NCBI GenBank assembly: GCA_964563395.1
Contig: CAZLWK010000011.1
Span: 50,135-114,134 of the forward strand
DNA length: 64,000 nt
Source: JBEVOS01 sp964563395
GTDB lineage: Bacteria; Pseudomonadota; Alphaproteobacteria; Caulobacterales; Aquidulcibacteraceae
Direction: 5' to 3'
The position numbers were made by a program, and so were the translations under genes. Below the pieces are notes generated by a model. It searched no databases. It was not told where the DNA came from and saw only the letters and a list, made by a program, of their open reading frames with translations. Numbering within the stretch: position 1 is the stretch's first letter; each line of letters begins with the position of its first letter. This document shows positions 22,557 to 30,800 of this stretch, piece by piece.

Positions 22557-23819
22557 CTAGTGCAACAAGACTGGCAATGCGTTGGGGTGCTGAAAGAGAA
22601 AGCCACGAATGAAGGGCGGGGCCTGCGCTGGATCCGCGCGTAGCTTCGGAAATCGTCTCAATATCTCGGTGATTGCGACGCGTACTTCCATCCGCGCCAG
22701 ATGCATCCCGATGCAAGTGTGCGCACCTTGGCCAAAGGACAGGTGAGGCCTGGAGGCACGGTGCAGATCGAAAGCGTCTGGATCGCTCCAAATCGTTGCG
22801 TCGCGATTGGCGGTGGTCTCGCATGTAAACACAGGCGTTCCCTTTGGAATCGCCACGCCCTGTATGTTTGTGTCGGTGCGCGCGGTTCGCAACTCGAAAT
22901 TGCCCCCGGATGGCGCAAGTCGCAATGTCTCCTCGATTGCCTTCGGGATCAGCGCCGCCTCGCGCATTACGGCTTCCAGAAGGGTGGGTGCGTTGAGGAG
23001 GTAGCAGAAAACATTGGCGAGGAGGTTCGCCGTCGTATCCACGCCTCCGGTCACGAGCAATTGCAGCGTCGCCACCGCTTCATCCTCGGTGAGCCGGTCG
23101 CCGACCTGGTCGGGCAGCGCGACAAGCGTGATAAGGTCCGTGGCAGCCGGGCCGCCGGTTTCGATCGAGTCTCGGCGATCGCGAAATTTCTGGCGGACAT
23201 AATCACCCAAGAGGCTCGTATAGCCGCGCGCTTCTTCGGAAGCTGCGGCCGCGATCTGCAACACGCCGAGCGCGTGCACCAGATCGGTGTCCGCGGCCGG
23301 CAGATCCATGATTCGACGAAAAACACGCACCGGATAGGGATTGCAAACGCTGGCGAGAAGGTCGGTGCGCTCCAGGGTCTCGAGTGGCTCCAACAATTCA
23401 TTCAGCGCCTGAGGGGCCGCTTGCGTCTCCCAATGCGCGATGGCCTTCGGCCCAAGCGCGGGGATCAACAGGCGACGCAGCCGCTGATGCTTGGGGCCGT
23501 TGAGATGAATGAGCGTATCTCCGCCAACGGCCGCGTAACCCTCCTGGATGAAGGTGTCTTCTTCCCTCAGAACCCGTGAAACGTCCGCATAATCGAACAC
23601 CATCGCTGTGCGTACGCCATCGATGCCTTGAAATACGGCAGGCAGAGAGAGATCTTCGAAATTGTGTCCGACGCCCCAGGCGACAGGACCTTGCGCGCGT
23701 AGTCTTCGCAACAAAGGAAGCGAGTCTATCATGGCGCCGTTCAGCACCTCATCATACATGCGTTGCGCCATGACCAGGAGCTCGCGCACTTTTGACGTGT
23801 CAAATTGATCGGCCGTCAT
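22557..23819 (-). CDS. cytochrome P450 (first)
   Basis: A 420-residue soluble class I bacterial P450. The I-helix VTGGVDTTANL, the ExxR helix (EETLR) and the heme loop FGQGAHTCIG with Cys369 as thiolate ligand are present. The start overlaps the stop of the AOC-like gene by four bases. The Rieske gene follows after 23 bases, so oxygenase, P450 and ferredoxin are likely made together. The ferredoxin gene at the end of the operon is the natural redox partner. Substrate unknown; terpenoids and steroids are common for this kind. Confidence 0.92.
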   Translation of the reverse strand: MTADQFDTSKVRELLVMAQRMYDEVLNGAMIDSLPLLRRLRAQGPVAWGVGHNFEDLSLPAVFQGIDGVRTAMVFDYADVSRVLREEDTFIQEGYAAVGGDTLIHLNGPKHQRLRRLLIPALGPKAIAHWETQAAPQALNELLEPLETLERTDLLASVCNPYPVRVFRRIMDLPAADTDLVHALGVLQIAAAASEEARGYTSLLGDYVRQKFRDRRDSIETGGPAATDLITLVALPDQVGDRLTEDEAVATLQLLVTGGVDTTANLLANVFCYLLNAPTLLEAVMREAALIPKAIEETLRLAPSGGNFELRTARTDTNIQGVAIPKGTPVFTCETTANRDATIWSDPDAFDLHRASRPHLSFGQGAHTCIGMHLARMEVRVAITEILRRFPKLRADPAQAPPFIRGFLFQHPNALPVLLH

Positions 23820-24370
23820 TGCTTCGCGTCCAGAGGCCAAACGATTTCCAGCTCTTCGCAGCAGAGAGACACCGAACGATCCGCCTCGAAGCGAGAAAAA
23901 TTCATGATCTGACGCATCGTGCCGGTGACGCCCGCGTAGAGGCCCGCGCCGCCGACGATCACGCCGCGGCGTTCTGGTGAAGGTCCGCACGTACCTATGA
24001 TGGGCAGATGGCCGGTCCAGGGTTCACCGGTTCTCGTCACTTCGTCGATGATCGCCGCTGCGTCCGGGTTCACATAGGTCTTCACTTCCTCAATGAAGAT
24101 CGCCCCACGATTGGGCACCACGATCGTGAAATAGACGTCGAACGGGCCCAAATCTTCGCTTAAAATTTCAAGTTCGCTGCCGAGGCCCACGATGTTTTGC
24201 GATTCGTCGCGCAGCAGCATCATCACGCCGACCTGCCGATCGATGCCAGTATCCTTGAGACTTCGCATACCGTCAGGAACAAGCGGCATGGGCAGACGGC
24301 CATCATGCGTCAACGCCAGAATGTCGCCGGGTGAATTCCAATAGAAGCGCTCGACACTTGTTCGCGTCAT
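23816..24370 (-). CDS. AOC/dirigent-barrel-like protein
   Basis: A 184-residue protein without signal peptide. The segment GGAGLYAGVTGT at residues 140-151 resembles the glycine-rich strand of allene oxide cyclase and dirigent beta-barrels. The surrounding alternation of strands also suits a small barrel (residues 45-100 and 135-170). Such barrels bind hydrophobic molecules and, in plants, steer radical coupling or cyclisation. It is the first gene of the P450/Rieske operon, so it may bind or shape an intermediate. The fold call is tentative, and no catalytic residues can be named. Confidence 0.5.
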   Translation of the reverse strand: MTRTSVERFYWNSPGDILALTHDGRLPMPLVPDGMRSLKDTGIDRQVGVMMLLRDESQNIVGLGSELEILSEDLGPFDVYFTIVVPNRGAIFIEEVKTYVNPDAAAIIDEVTRTGEPWTGHLPIIGTCGPSPERRGVIVGGAGLYAGVTGTMRQIMNFSRFEADRSVSLCCEELEIVWPLDAKQ

Positions 24371-24405
24371 TCTACGCCTCCAGCGTTTTGGTTTTTTGAA
24401 AACCT

Positions 24406-24428
24406 ATTTGTATCGCTTGCGAACAAAT
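24406..24428. promoter_or_regulatory. inverted repeat between the P450/Rieske operon and the SnoaL gene
   Basis: ATTTGTATCGC and GCGAACAAAT face each other (24406-24416 and 24419-24428), almost perfect apart from one extra base. It lies in the 101-base divergent spacer. A second inverted repeat (ATCATTC/GAATGAT, 24427-24448) follows. These are operator candidates for an unknown regulator, and neither matches the TetR palindrome at 28794. Confidence 0.4.
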
Positions 24429-24471
24429 CATTCCTCGTGTCGAATGATCGTCCAGCCAAGGATAAAAGCAG

Positions 24472-24996
24472 ATGGATTCGCAGGTGTTCCAGCAGCGTGT
24501 CGATCGTCTCGCTTCGCTGGAAGAGATTCGTCGATTGAGCTTCCGCTACGCCCGCGCGCAAGATCGTCTCGATGCGGCGCTGCATCGTTCTGTCTTTCAT
24601 GACGACGCCGTTCTGGATTTCGGATATTTTCGCGGCGGGCCGGATGAGTTCGTGGTGTTCGCGCAAAGCTTGTTGGCGCGACATGACGCTAACCAGCATC
24701 TGCTGGGGCAGATGGACATTGAGATCGAAGGCGATCGCGCCGTCGGTGAGATCTACACGATTGCGTATCATAGGATCGGGCAGGAAACGGGCGCCGTCGA
24801 CCTGTTTGTGGCCGGCCGCTACATAGATCGATACGAACGTCGCGACGGCGCCTGGAAGATTTCCTATCGTGCGGAACTCGTCGATTGGTCGCGCACGGAA
24901 CCTGCGTCGGACGACTTCTTTGCCTCCGCCGCCGCGGCGCTGCGGGGCGCGCGCGGGCGGGCCGATTTGAGCGCCAGCGCGTTGTCGCTGCGGTGA
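24472..24996 (+). CDS. SnoaL-like / NTF2-fold protein
   Basis: A 174-residue protein of the SnoaL-like NTF2 superfamily, small cone-shaped barrels that often act as cyclases, isomerases or dehydratases in polyketide and steroid pathways. The typical opening helix RVDRLASLEEIRRLSFRYARAQDRLD, then FHDDAVLDFG, and a late RYIDRYERRDGAWKISYR with the conserved Arg/Trp are visible. It is divergent from the P450/Rieske operon and converges on the second P450 with 14 bases between stops. Activity is unassigned. Confidence 0.75.
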   Translation: MDSQVFQQRVDRLASLEEIRRLSFRYARAQDRLDAALHRSVFHDDAVLDFGYFRGGPDEFVVFAQSLLARHDANQHLLGQMDIEIEGDRAVGEIYTIAYHRIGQETGAVDLFVAGRYIDRYERRDGAWKISYRAELVDWSRTEPASDDFFASAAAALRGARGRADLSASALSLR

Positions 24997-25010
24997 GGCG
25001 CCGCTGCCCT

Positions 25011-26342
25011 TCATCGGAGAATGATCTGCGTATGTGCGATGGCTCTGCTGCCGATGCCGACGATGTCTGGTCGGCCATGCTCCGGGGACCATTCAATCTT
25101 GCGCGTCGAATCAAGCAAGCGATTGAGCGCCGTACGCATTTCAAGCCTGGATAAGTGCATGCCGGGGCAGGTGTGTGGGCCATACCCGAAAGACAGATGC
25201 GCGGCGGCGCTGCCACGGTCGATTCGAAAGGCGTGGGGGTCCGGCCACAGGTCCGCGTCGCGATTGGCCGTCAGGAGGTTGAGGGCGACGATCGCACCTG
25301 CGGGCACATCGACATCATGAATACGAGTCGCTTGCTTCGCGCGCCGTGCGATCACTGGGCCAGGCGGGTTGAGCCTTAGCGTCTCCTCGATCAGCGGGGC
25401 GATCAGCGCGCGATCTCGCTTGGCTTGCTCCCACAGGCCCGGGACTTCGATCAACTGATAAACGAGATTGCAAAGACTGAGATAGGTCGTGTCGCTGCCA
25501 GCGAACAGGAGAAAGAAGAGGTTGGGTATGATTTCGGCGTCGGTCAGCGCGTCGTCGCCGATGCGGGCCTTCACGAGCAGACTGATGATGTCTTGTCGGG
25601 CCGCGAGATCGTCCGGATCAAGGCTGCGCCGATGCGTGATCTGCTGATGAAAATATCCGGCGAGTACGCCTTGAGCCTTGCCCCCTTCCGGATGAATGGG
25701 GCCGACGAAGCTCAGGAAGGCAAGCAAATTAAAGCGATTGAGATCGTCAGGGTGCAGGCCGAGAACCGCGCCGATCGCCGACCCAGGCAGAGGGCGGCAA
25801 AATGCGCGTGCGAAATCCACCGGGACATTTCTGGGACATGCCTGCAAGAGGGCGTCCACCACGGGACGAACCATGAGGTCCTCCCATAGGGAGATCGAGC
25901 GTGGGTTGAGACCGAGCGCCAAAAGTCTTCGTAATCGCGTGTGCGGCGGACCATCCATCAGCGGAAGCCCAGTTTGCGATGGGTCGCGATCGGCGGCGCC
26001 GAAATCATCGTACACCTTGCCGTCAAAGCGCGATGCATCGCTGAGGCATTCCCGCACCGCGTCCGCGCTGAGCGCCATGAAGGACGGCGCGTCGGGCATC
26101 GCGAAATTGCGTGCGAGCGTAACGGCATAGTCGCCGCGCCCAAACTCGAATCCGTGGCCGCGGGCGATCGCGCCCTCGGCCGCCTGCAATCGCATGTAGC
26201 GGTCGAGCGCATCCGGCGCGAAGCGTAGAACCATGGTGTCGACAAGTTGCTCGGCGTCATCGACGCACGACACCGCAACATCGCTAATGGACAGGCGGGG
26301 CGCATCCATTGCGCCCAGCCCTCCATCCGCCACGGCCCTCAT
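25011..26342 (-). CDS. cytochrome P450 (second)
   Basis: A 443-residue class I P450. The I-helix FLLFAGSDTTYLSL carries the oxygen-activating Thr pair, EETLRLNPPG contains the ExxR, and the heme loop is FGYGPHTCPG with Cys392. GGTGGGAG seven bases before the ATG supports the chosen start. It lies 39 bases downstream of the TonB receptor on the same strand, implying that uptake and first oxidation are co-expressed. Substrate is unknown. Confidence 0.92.
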   Translation of the reverse strand: MRAVADGGLGAMDAPRLSISDVAVSCVDDAEQLVDTMVLRFAPDALDRYMRLQAAEGAIARGHGFEFGRGDYAVTLARNFAMPDAPSFMALSADAVRECLSDASRFDGKVYDDFGAADRDPSQTGLPLMDGPPHTRLRRLLALGLNPRSISLWEDLMVRPVVDALLQACPRNVPVDFARAFCRPLPGSAIGAVLGLHPDDLNRFNLLAFLSFVGPIHPEGGKAQGVLAGYFHQQITHRRSLDPDDLAARQDIISLLVKARIGDDALTDAEIIPNLFFLLFAGSDTTYLSLCNLVYQLIEVPGLWEQAKRDRALIAPLIEETLRLNPPGPVIARRAKQATRIHDVDVPAGAIVALNLLTANRDADLWPDPHAFRIDRGSAAAHLSFGYGPHTCPGMHLSRLEMRTALNRLLDSTRKIEWSPEHGRPDIVGIGSRAIAHTQIILR

Positions 26343-26381
26343 GCTTGATCTCCCACCGATTCGAAGCGTCGGAGCGCTAGG

Positions 26382-28664
26382 CTAGAAATTAAGCTTCGCG
26401 GTCACGCCATAGGTACGCGGCGCGCCTGGATTGCCGTATGCCGCGAACGCAAAATCACCGACGAAATTGTAGTATTCCTCGTCGCCGAGATTACGCCCCC
26501 ACACGCTCACTTCGAGGCCGAGATTTTCGAACTCGAGCGTCGCGATTGCGTTGAACAATCCATAGGACGGTATGAACGTCGCGAAGGGCACGGGCGGCGA
26601 GGGAGGAGGCCCAAGATACGACGTCGCCGGCACGAATTCGGCGAGCGACATATACACATCGTCGCGATACATGTAGTCGGCGTGCAGCCGCACCGCGCCG
26701 AAGGATGTGCTTCTCCGATAATCAACGCCGAAAGACCCTGTCCATTCTGGCGTGTACGGGACTGGCTGGTCGAGCGACACGCTGGTCACGCCCGCATTGG
26801 CCGATCTGGTGAATTCCGCATCGGCGGTTCCCAGGCCAAGCGTGAACGTGAAGTCGCCCAAGACGGCGACGCCCTCGATCTCGATGCCATAGGTTCGCGT
26901 GTCGCCCGAGTTTTCGATGATGTTGGTCGGTGTTGGGTCCGGCGGAACGACTGCCGTATAGGCGATCTGGATGTCGTTATATTCTTGGTAGTAGACGTTC
27001 GCGTTCAGCCGAAGCCGTCGATTAAAGTAATCGCCCTTGAGGCCCGCCTCCCAGCTGTCGAGGTCTTCCGGGCCGAATGCATTGATCGCCGCAGCTGTTG
27101 TGCCGCGTATATTCAGGCCGCCCGAGCGGAAGCCGCGACTATATTTCAAATAGCCAAGAACCTCGTCGCTGAAGCGATAATCCAGCCCAAGCGTGAAGGG
27201 CACGTAGTCGAAAGAGGCGCTTGGCGCATTAAATGTGCAATCGGGCAGGCTCGCGGCGCTCACGCCGCATGTCACGGCATTGGTGAAATCGTTCACCACT
27301 GTGCTGTTCAGAACAAGTTCGCGTTCATCCTCCACGTAGCGCGCGCCGGCGGTGAACCTAAGGCGTTCGGTCAAGGAGAATACGCCTTGGGCGTAGAACG
27401 CCCAGGATGTGTTCTCACCTTCTCCGAGATTGCTTGTCGTGGTTTGCGTGAAGATTGGGTAGAGCGCGCGATATCGCGTGTTGTCCTCGCCGGACTCTGA
27501 GAAGTAATACGCCCCGATGATCCAATCGAGTCTGTCGTCGAACGACTGGCCGTAAAGCTGAACCTCCTGGCTGAATTGCTCGACGTCCGAATCCGCGAGG
27601 ACCGTCTGAAGGGCGGTGAAGGGCGTGGCGTCCGCATCGGCGACGGTTTCTCGCGCCGTATTGCGCAGCGCGGTGATCGATTTGATCGTCGCCCCGCCCA
27701 ATTCGCCCGTGATGGTCGCGCCGACGCCCCAGGTTTCGCCCTCGAAGCCGCCCGCATTCAAAGCTGGCCGGTCTGTATAGCCGACGAATGAGCTGGCGTC
27801 GGGCAAAGTGAATCCCGATGCGATCGCCACGAAGGTGTCGAACAGGGGAGTCGATTGCAGAAGGTTGATCCATTGGCCTGTATTCTCGGTCTGCGTGTAG
27901 TCGGCCGAGAGCAGGACGCTCCAGTTCGGGTTGAGTTCAAAGCTCGCGATGGCGCGGAAATAATCCGTGTCGTCTGCGTCAAGCTCGTCATTCGTGAGCG
28001 AGCTTTGGGCGTAGCCGTCACGCTCGGAATGATGCGCGACAAGGCGCAGGCCTGCGCGATCGCCGTCGAAGGGAACGTTCAAGATTCCTGTGATTTCACG
28101 GCTTTCGAAGTTTCCGATTCCGACTTCAAGCGAGCCGCCAAACGCGCCTTCCGGCCGCTGCGGAACGACATTGATCGCGCCGCCGATGGTGTTTCGGCCG
28201 AACAACGTGCCTTGCGGCCCACGCAGGACCTCGACGCGCGCCACATCGATCATGCGCAGATTGGCGCCGCTCGCGCGCGCGATATAGACGCCGTCCAGAT
28301 AGAGGCCCGCCGCGGGGTCGAGTGAAATGGTCGAATCGAGATTGGTGGGGCCGCGGATGGAGATCACCGCCTGCGTGGGGTCGCCGCTGATGGCGCCGAT
28401 CGTCAGGTTCGGCGCGGCGCGTTGCAGGGCGTCCACGCTGGTGATCTGCTGCTGCTCAAGATTGTCGGCGCTCAACGCCGTCACCGCGACGGGCACGTCC
28501 TGCAGCCGTTCTTCGCGGCGTGTCGCCGTCACGACGATATCGGCGACTTGGCCGGCGCTCCCGGCTTGCGTCGCCTCCTGTCCCATGGCGGCTGGCGCGG
28601 CGAGACAAGTGCCCGCCAACAAGACCGCATGCAGACTCATCCCGCGTTTCGTCAGCACCCCCAT
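26382..28664 (-). CDS. TonB-dependent outer-membrane receptor
   Basis: A 760-residue outer-membrane transporter that takes up a large or hydrophobic substrate with TonB energy. It has a signal peptide (hydrophobic stretch, cleavage near AAMGQ), a TonB box/plug start IVVTATRREERLQDVPVAV, the plug signature VEVLRGPQGTLFGRNTIGGAINV, and a long beta-barrel ending in an aromatic residue (AKLNF). The start at 28664 is chosen because GGGAGG precedes it. This is the sphingomonad/caulobacter style of receptor for organic compounds rather than siderophores, judged from the catabolic context. It is divergent from a TetR gene with a clear palindrome between them. Confidence 0.93.
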   Translation of the reverse strand: MGVLTKRGMSLHAVLLAGTCLAAPAAMGQEATQAGSAGQVADIVVTATRREERLQDVPVAVTALSADNLEQQQITSVDALQRAAPNLTIGAISGDPTQAVISIRGPTNLDSTISLDPAAGLYLDGVYIARASGANLRMIDVARVEVLRGPQGTLFGRNTIGGAINVVPQRPEGAFGGSLEVGIGNFESREITGILNVPFDGDRAGLRLVAHHSERDGYAQSSLTNDELDADDTDYFRAIASFELNPNWSVLLSADYTQTENTGQWINLLQSTPLFDTFVAIASGFTLPDASSFVGYTDRPALNAGGFEGETWGVGATITGELGGATIKSITALRNTARETVADADATPFTALQTVLADSDVEQFSQEVQLYGQSFDDRLDWIIGAYYFSESGEDNTRYRALYPIFTQTTTSNLGEGENTSWAFYAQGVFSLTERLRFTAGARYVEDERELVLNSTVVNDFTNAVTCGVSAASLPDCTFNAPSASFDYVPFTLGLDYRFSDEVLGYLKYSRGFRSGGLNIRGTTAAAINAFGPEDLDSWEAGLKGDYFNRRLRLNANVYYQEYNDIQIAYTAVVPPDPTPTNIIENSGDTRTYGIEIEGVAVLGDFTFTLGLGTADAEFTRSANAGVTSVSLDQPVPYTPEWTGSFGVDYRRSTSFGAVRLHADYMYRDDVYMSLAEFVPATSYLGPPPSPPVPFATFIPSYGLFNAIATLEFENLGLEVSVWGRNLGDEEYYNFVGDFAFAAYGNPGAPRTYGVTAKLNF

Positions 28665-28793
28665 TTTTTCCTCCCTTGCCACGCCGGCCGTTGTGAGGGC
28701 GAGCGGGCGGCTTTTCGTTTTGCTTGTGCGGAAGACGCACAGGCCGCGCGTCCAGGCGCGGCGGAGCCAAACCTAGCGCCGCATCGGCCCTTG

Positions 28794-28809
28794 TCAATCA
28801 TCTGATTGA
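28794..28809. promoter_or_regulatory. TetR operator candidate
   Basis: A perfect inverted repeat TCAATCA-TC-TGATTGA in the 212-base spacer between the TonB receptor and the TetR gene, 68 bases from the TetR start. A close copy occurs at 20297-20312. Position and symmetry fit autoregulation and control of the receptor-P450 operon. Confidence 0.7.
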
Positions 28810-28876
28810 TTAGTAGCGGCCCCAAATCGGGCCGGACCTGCTTGAGAAGCCCGCCGCAAGCTGCAATCGTCGCCCA

Positions 28877-29608
28877 ATGACACGATCCGCCAAGCCTGCG
28901 GCGCGCGCGCAGCCCGCTCGCGCCTCGTCGACGCGCCGCGCGCGACCGGCCAAAGCCGCGCTGGCGGAGGTCGACGCCGGCCCGACGGTCACGGCCAAGC
29001 GGCGCCGCCTCCCGGCCGTGGAGCGCCGTCGCGAAGTGATCGAAGCCGCCCAGCGTGTGTTTATTCGCGACGGATTGGAGGGCGCGCGCACCCGCGAGAT
29101 CGCGCGCGAGGCAAACGTGAATATCGCCACCGTGTTTCATTATTTTCCGACCAAGGAGGAATTGTTCGAGGCGGCGGTCATCGTTCCGCTAGAGGATTTC
29201 GCTAACCAACAATTCGCGAGCAGCCGAACCTTTGCAAAGGGCGGACTGCGGGAGCGCCGCGAAGTGACCGTGCTTTCGAACGAGCACGAGCTTGCGCTTA
29301 TGGTGCGCTTGTTTCCGCTGCTCTCGGCGGCTCTGTTCGCCAATCGCGAACGCGGCACGGATTTTTATCGCAGACGGCTTTATCCGCGCATCCTTGCTCT
29401 GGCTGATGGTGCTCGGGAAGCCTTGCCGGATTGGCAGAAGCGGGGGCTCGATCCGACCCTGATCGCTCTGGTGGGCTTTGCGATCCCGTTCGTTCTAGCG
29501 ATGGATTCTCATTATCGCGGTGCGCCCATGAATGTTCGCGAGACGGCGCAAAAGGCGAGCGACATTCTCTTGTTCGGCATATTGGGCCGGCGCGATAAGT
29601 CCGGCTAG
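28877..29608 (+). CDS. TetR/AcrR-family regulator (first)
   Basis: A 243-residue TetR regulator with an unusually long basic, Ala/Arg-rich N-terminal tail of about 45 residues. The helix-turn-helix follows (VIEAAQRVFIRDGLEGARTREIAREANVNIATVFHYFPTKEELFEAAV). The C-terminal ligand domain is unclassified. The true start could be further in, but no better ribosome binding site is obvious. It is divergent from the TonB receptor; the palindrome at 28794-28809 is its likely binding site. The ligand may be the compound imported by that receptor. Confidence 0.87.
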   Translation: MTRSAKPAARAQPARASSTRRARPAKAALAEVDAGPTVTAKRRRLPAVERRREVIEAAQRVFIRDGLEGARTREIAREANVNIATVFHYFPTKEELFEAAVIVPLEDFANQQFASSRTFAKGGLRERREVTVLSNEHELALMVRLFPLLSAALFANRERGTDFYRRRLYPRILALADGAREALPDWQKRGLDPTLIALVGFAIPFVLAMDSHYRGAPMNVRETAQKASDILLFGILGRRDKSG

Positions 29609-29637
29609 ACGCAATCTGCGGCGCCGCGCGGTCGGCC

Positions 29638-30678
29638 TTAGCGATTGAGGATTTCGAGCGATTTGCGCGCCAGCGCCTGCGTGCCGTTGATCGCCGGCCG
29701 GTCACTGGCGACGACGCCGTCGAGCACGCGCTTGTAGACGCCTTGCGAAATCGAGGCGAGGCGGAAGATGCCGAACGCCAGATAGAAATTCCAATCGGGA
29801 ATGCCGTCGCGCCCGGTGCGCCGGCAATAGGCGGCGACATAGTCCGCTTCGGTGGGGATGCCGGTCGTGGCGAAATCGACGCCCACGAGGCTGCCCCAGG
29901 ATGGGCTCTCCGAATGCCAGAGAAAGCCGTTATAGGCGATGTCGGCGAGCGGGTGGCCAAGCGTTGAAAGCTCCCAATCGAGCACGGCGATGAGGCGCGG
30001 CTCGGTGGGGTGGAACATCACATTCTCAAGCCGGTAATCGCCATGCGCGATGGCGATGGAGCGGTCCGCCGGAATGAGGCCGGGCAGCGCCTCGATCAGC
30101 GCCTCCATTTCCGGAATGTGCTCGGTCTCGGCGCCGCGATATTGCTTGATCCAGCGGCCGATCTGCCGCTCGAAATAATCGCCGGGCTTGCCGTAATCGC
30201 CAAGGCCGATCACGTTGAAATCCACCTTGTGCAGTTTCGCCAGCGTGGCGTTGAGATCGTCATAGATCGCCGCGCGCTCCGCGCGGGACAGGCCCGGCAG
30301 GGTCGCATCGCGGAAGATGCGCCCGTCCAGAAAATCCATGACATAAAAGCTGGTGCCGATGATGTCGGCGTCCTCGCAGAGACAACGCATGCGCGGCACC
30401 GGCACGTCGGTTTCGCCCAGCGCCTTCATCACGCGATACTCGCGGTCCACCTGATGCGCGCTCGCCAGCAATTGGCCGGGCGGCTTCTTGCGCAGCACGT
30501 AACGGCGCCCATCGCCGGCGGTGAGGAGGAAAGTCGGGTTGGAGGCGCCGCCTTGAAACTGGCGCACATCGAGGCCGGCCCCGAAATCCGGGATCGCTTC
30601 CTTTAGGTAAGCGGCGAGGCGGCCCTCATCGAAGCGGTGCTTTTCCGCGACGGGGCTAACCGGCAGGGCGTCCGCCAT
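29638..30678 (-). CDS. phosphotransferase family protein (APH/ACAD10-like)
   Basis: A 346-residue kinase-fold protein of the aminoglycoside-phosphotransferase superfamily, the subgroup seen beside acyl-CoA dehydrogenases and named after human ACAD10/11. Ligand segments are RYVLRKKPPGQLLASAHQVDREYRV (ATP site), the catalytic IAHGDYRLENVMF and the metal-binding VLDWELSTLGHPLADIAY. In this family the role is probably phosphorylation of a hydroxy-acyl intermediate. The start at 30678 follows AGGAAATG. It is divergent from the feruloyl-CoA-synthase-like gene; its promoter has the shared motif at 30729-30748. Confidence 0.87.
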   Translation of the reverse strand: MADALPVSPVAEKHRFDEGRLAAYLKEAIPDFGAGLDVRQFQGGASNPTFLLTAGDGRRYVLRKKPPGQLLASAHQVDREYRVMKALGETDVPVPRMRCLCEDADIIGTSFYVMDFLDGRIFRDATLPGLSRAERAAIYDDLNATLAKLHKVDFNVIGLGDYGKPGDYFERQIGRWIKQYRGAETEHIPEMEALIEALPGLIPADRSIAIAHGDYRLENVMFHPTEPRLIAVLDWELSTLGHPLADIAYNGFLWHSESPSWGSLVGVDFATTGIPTEADYVAAYCRRTGRDGIPDWNFYLAFGIFRLASISQGVYKRVLDGVVASDRPAINGTQALARKSLEILNR

Positions 30679-30728
30679 CACATTTCCTCGACTTTGTTTC
30701 TCGACTCTCGCGCCCGTCTCGCGCAAAA

Positions 30729-30777
30729 TTTTCAAAACACGTTATAAGGCTCGCAGACGGTGTCAAACCGCGTCTGC
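30729..30777. promoter_or_regulatory. shared motif plus inverted repeat at the APH / acyl-CoA synthetase promoter
   Basis: TTTTCAAAACACGTTATAAG at 30729-30748 shares its core AACACGTTAT exactly with 40626-40635 and in 8 of 10 bases with the complement of 38201-38210. A separate inverted repeat GCAGACG/CGTCTGC lies at 30753-30759 and 30771-30777. The first is the candidate operator of the TetR regulator at 37498-38169. Confidence 0.6.
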
Positions 30778-30800
30778 TTGTGACGATTTGGGAGGAATAC

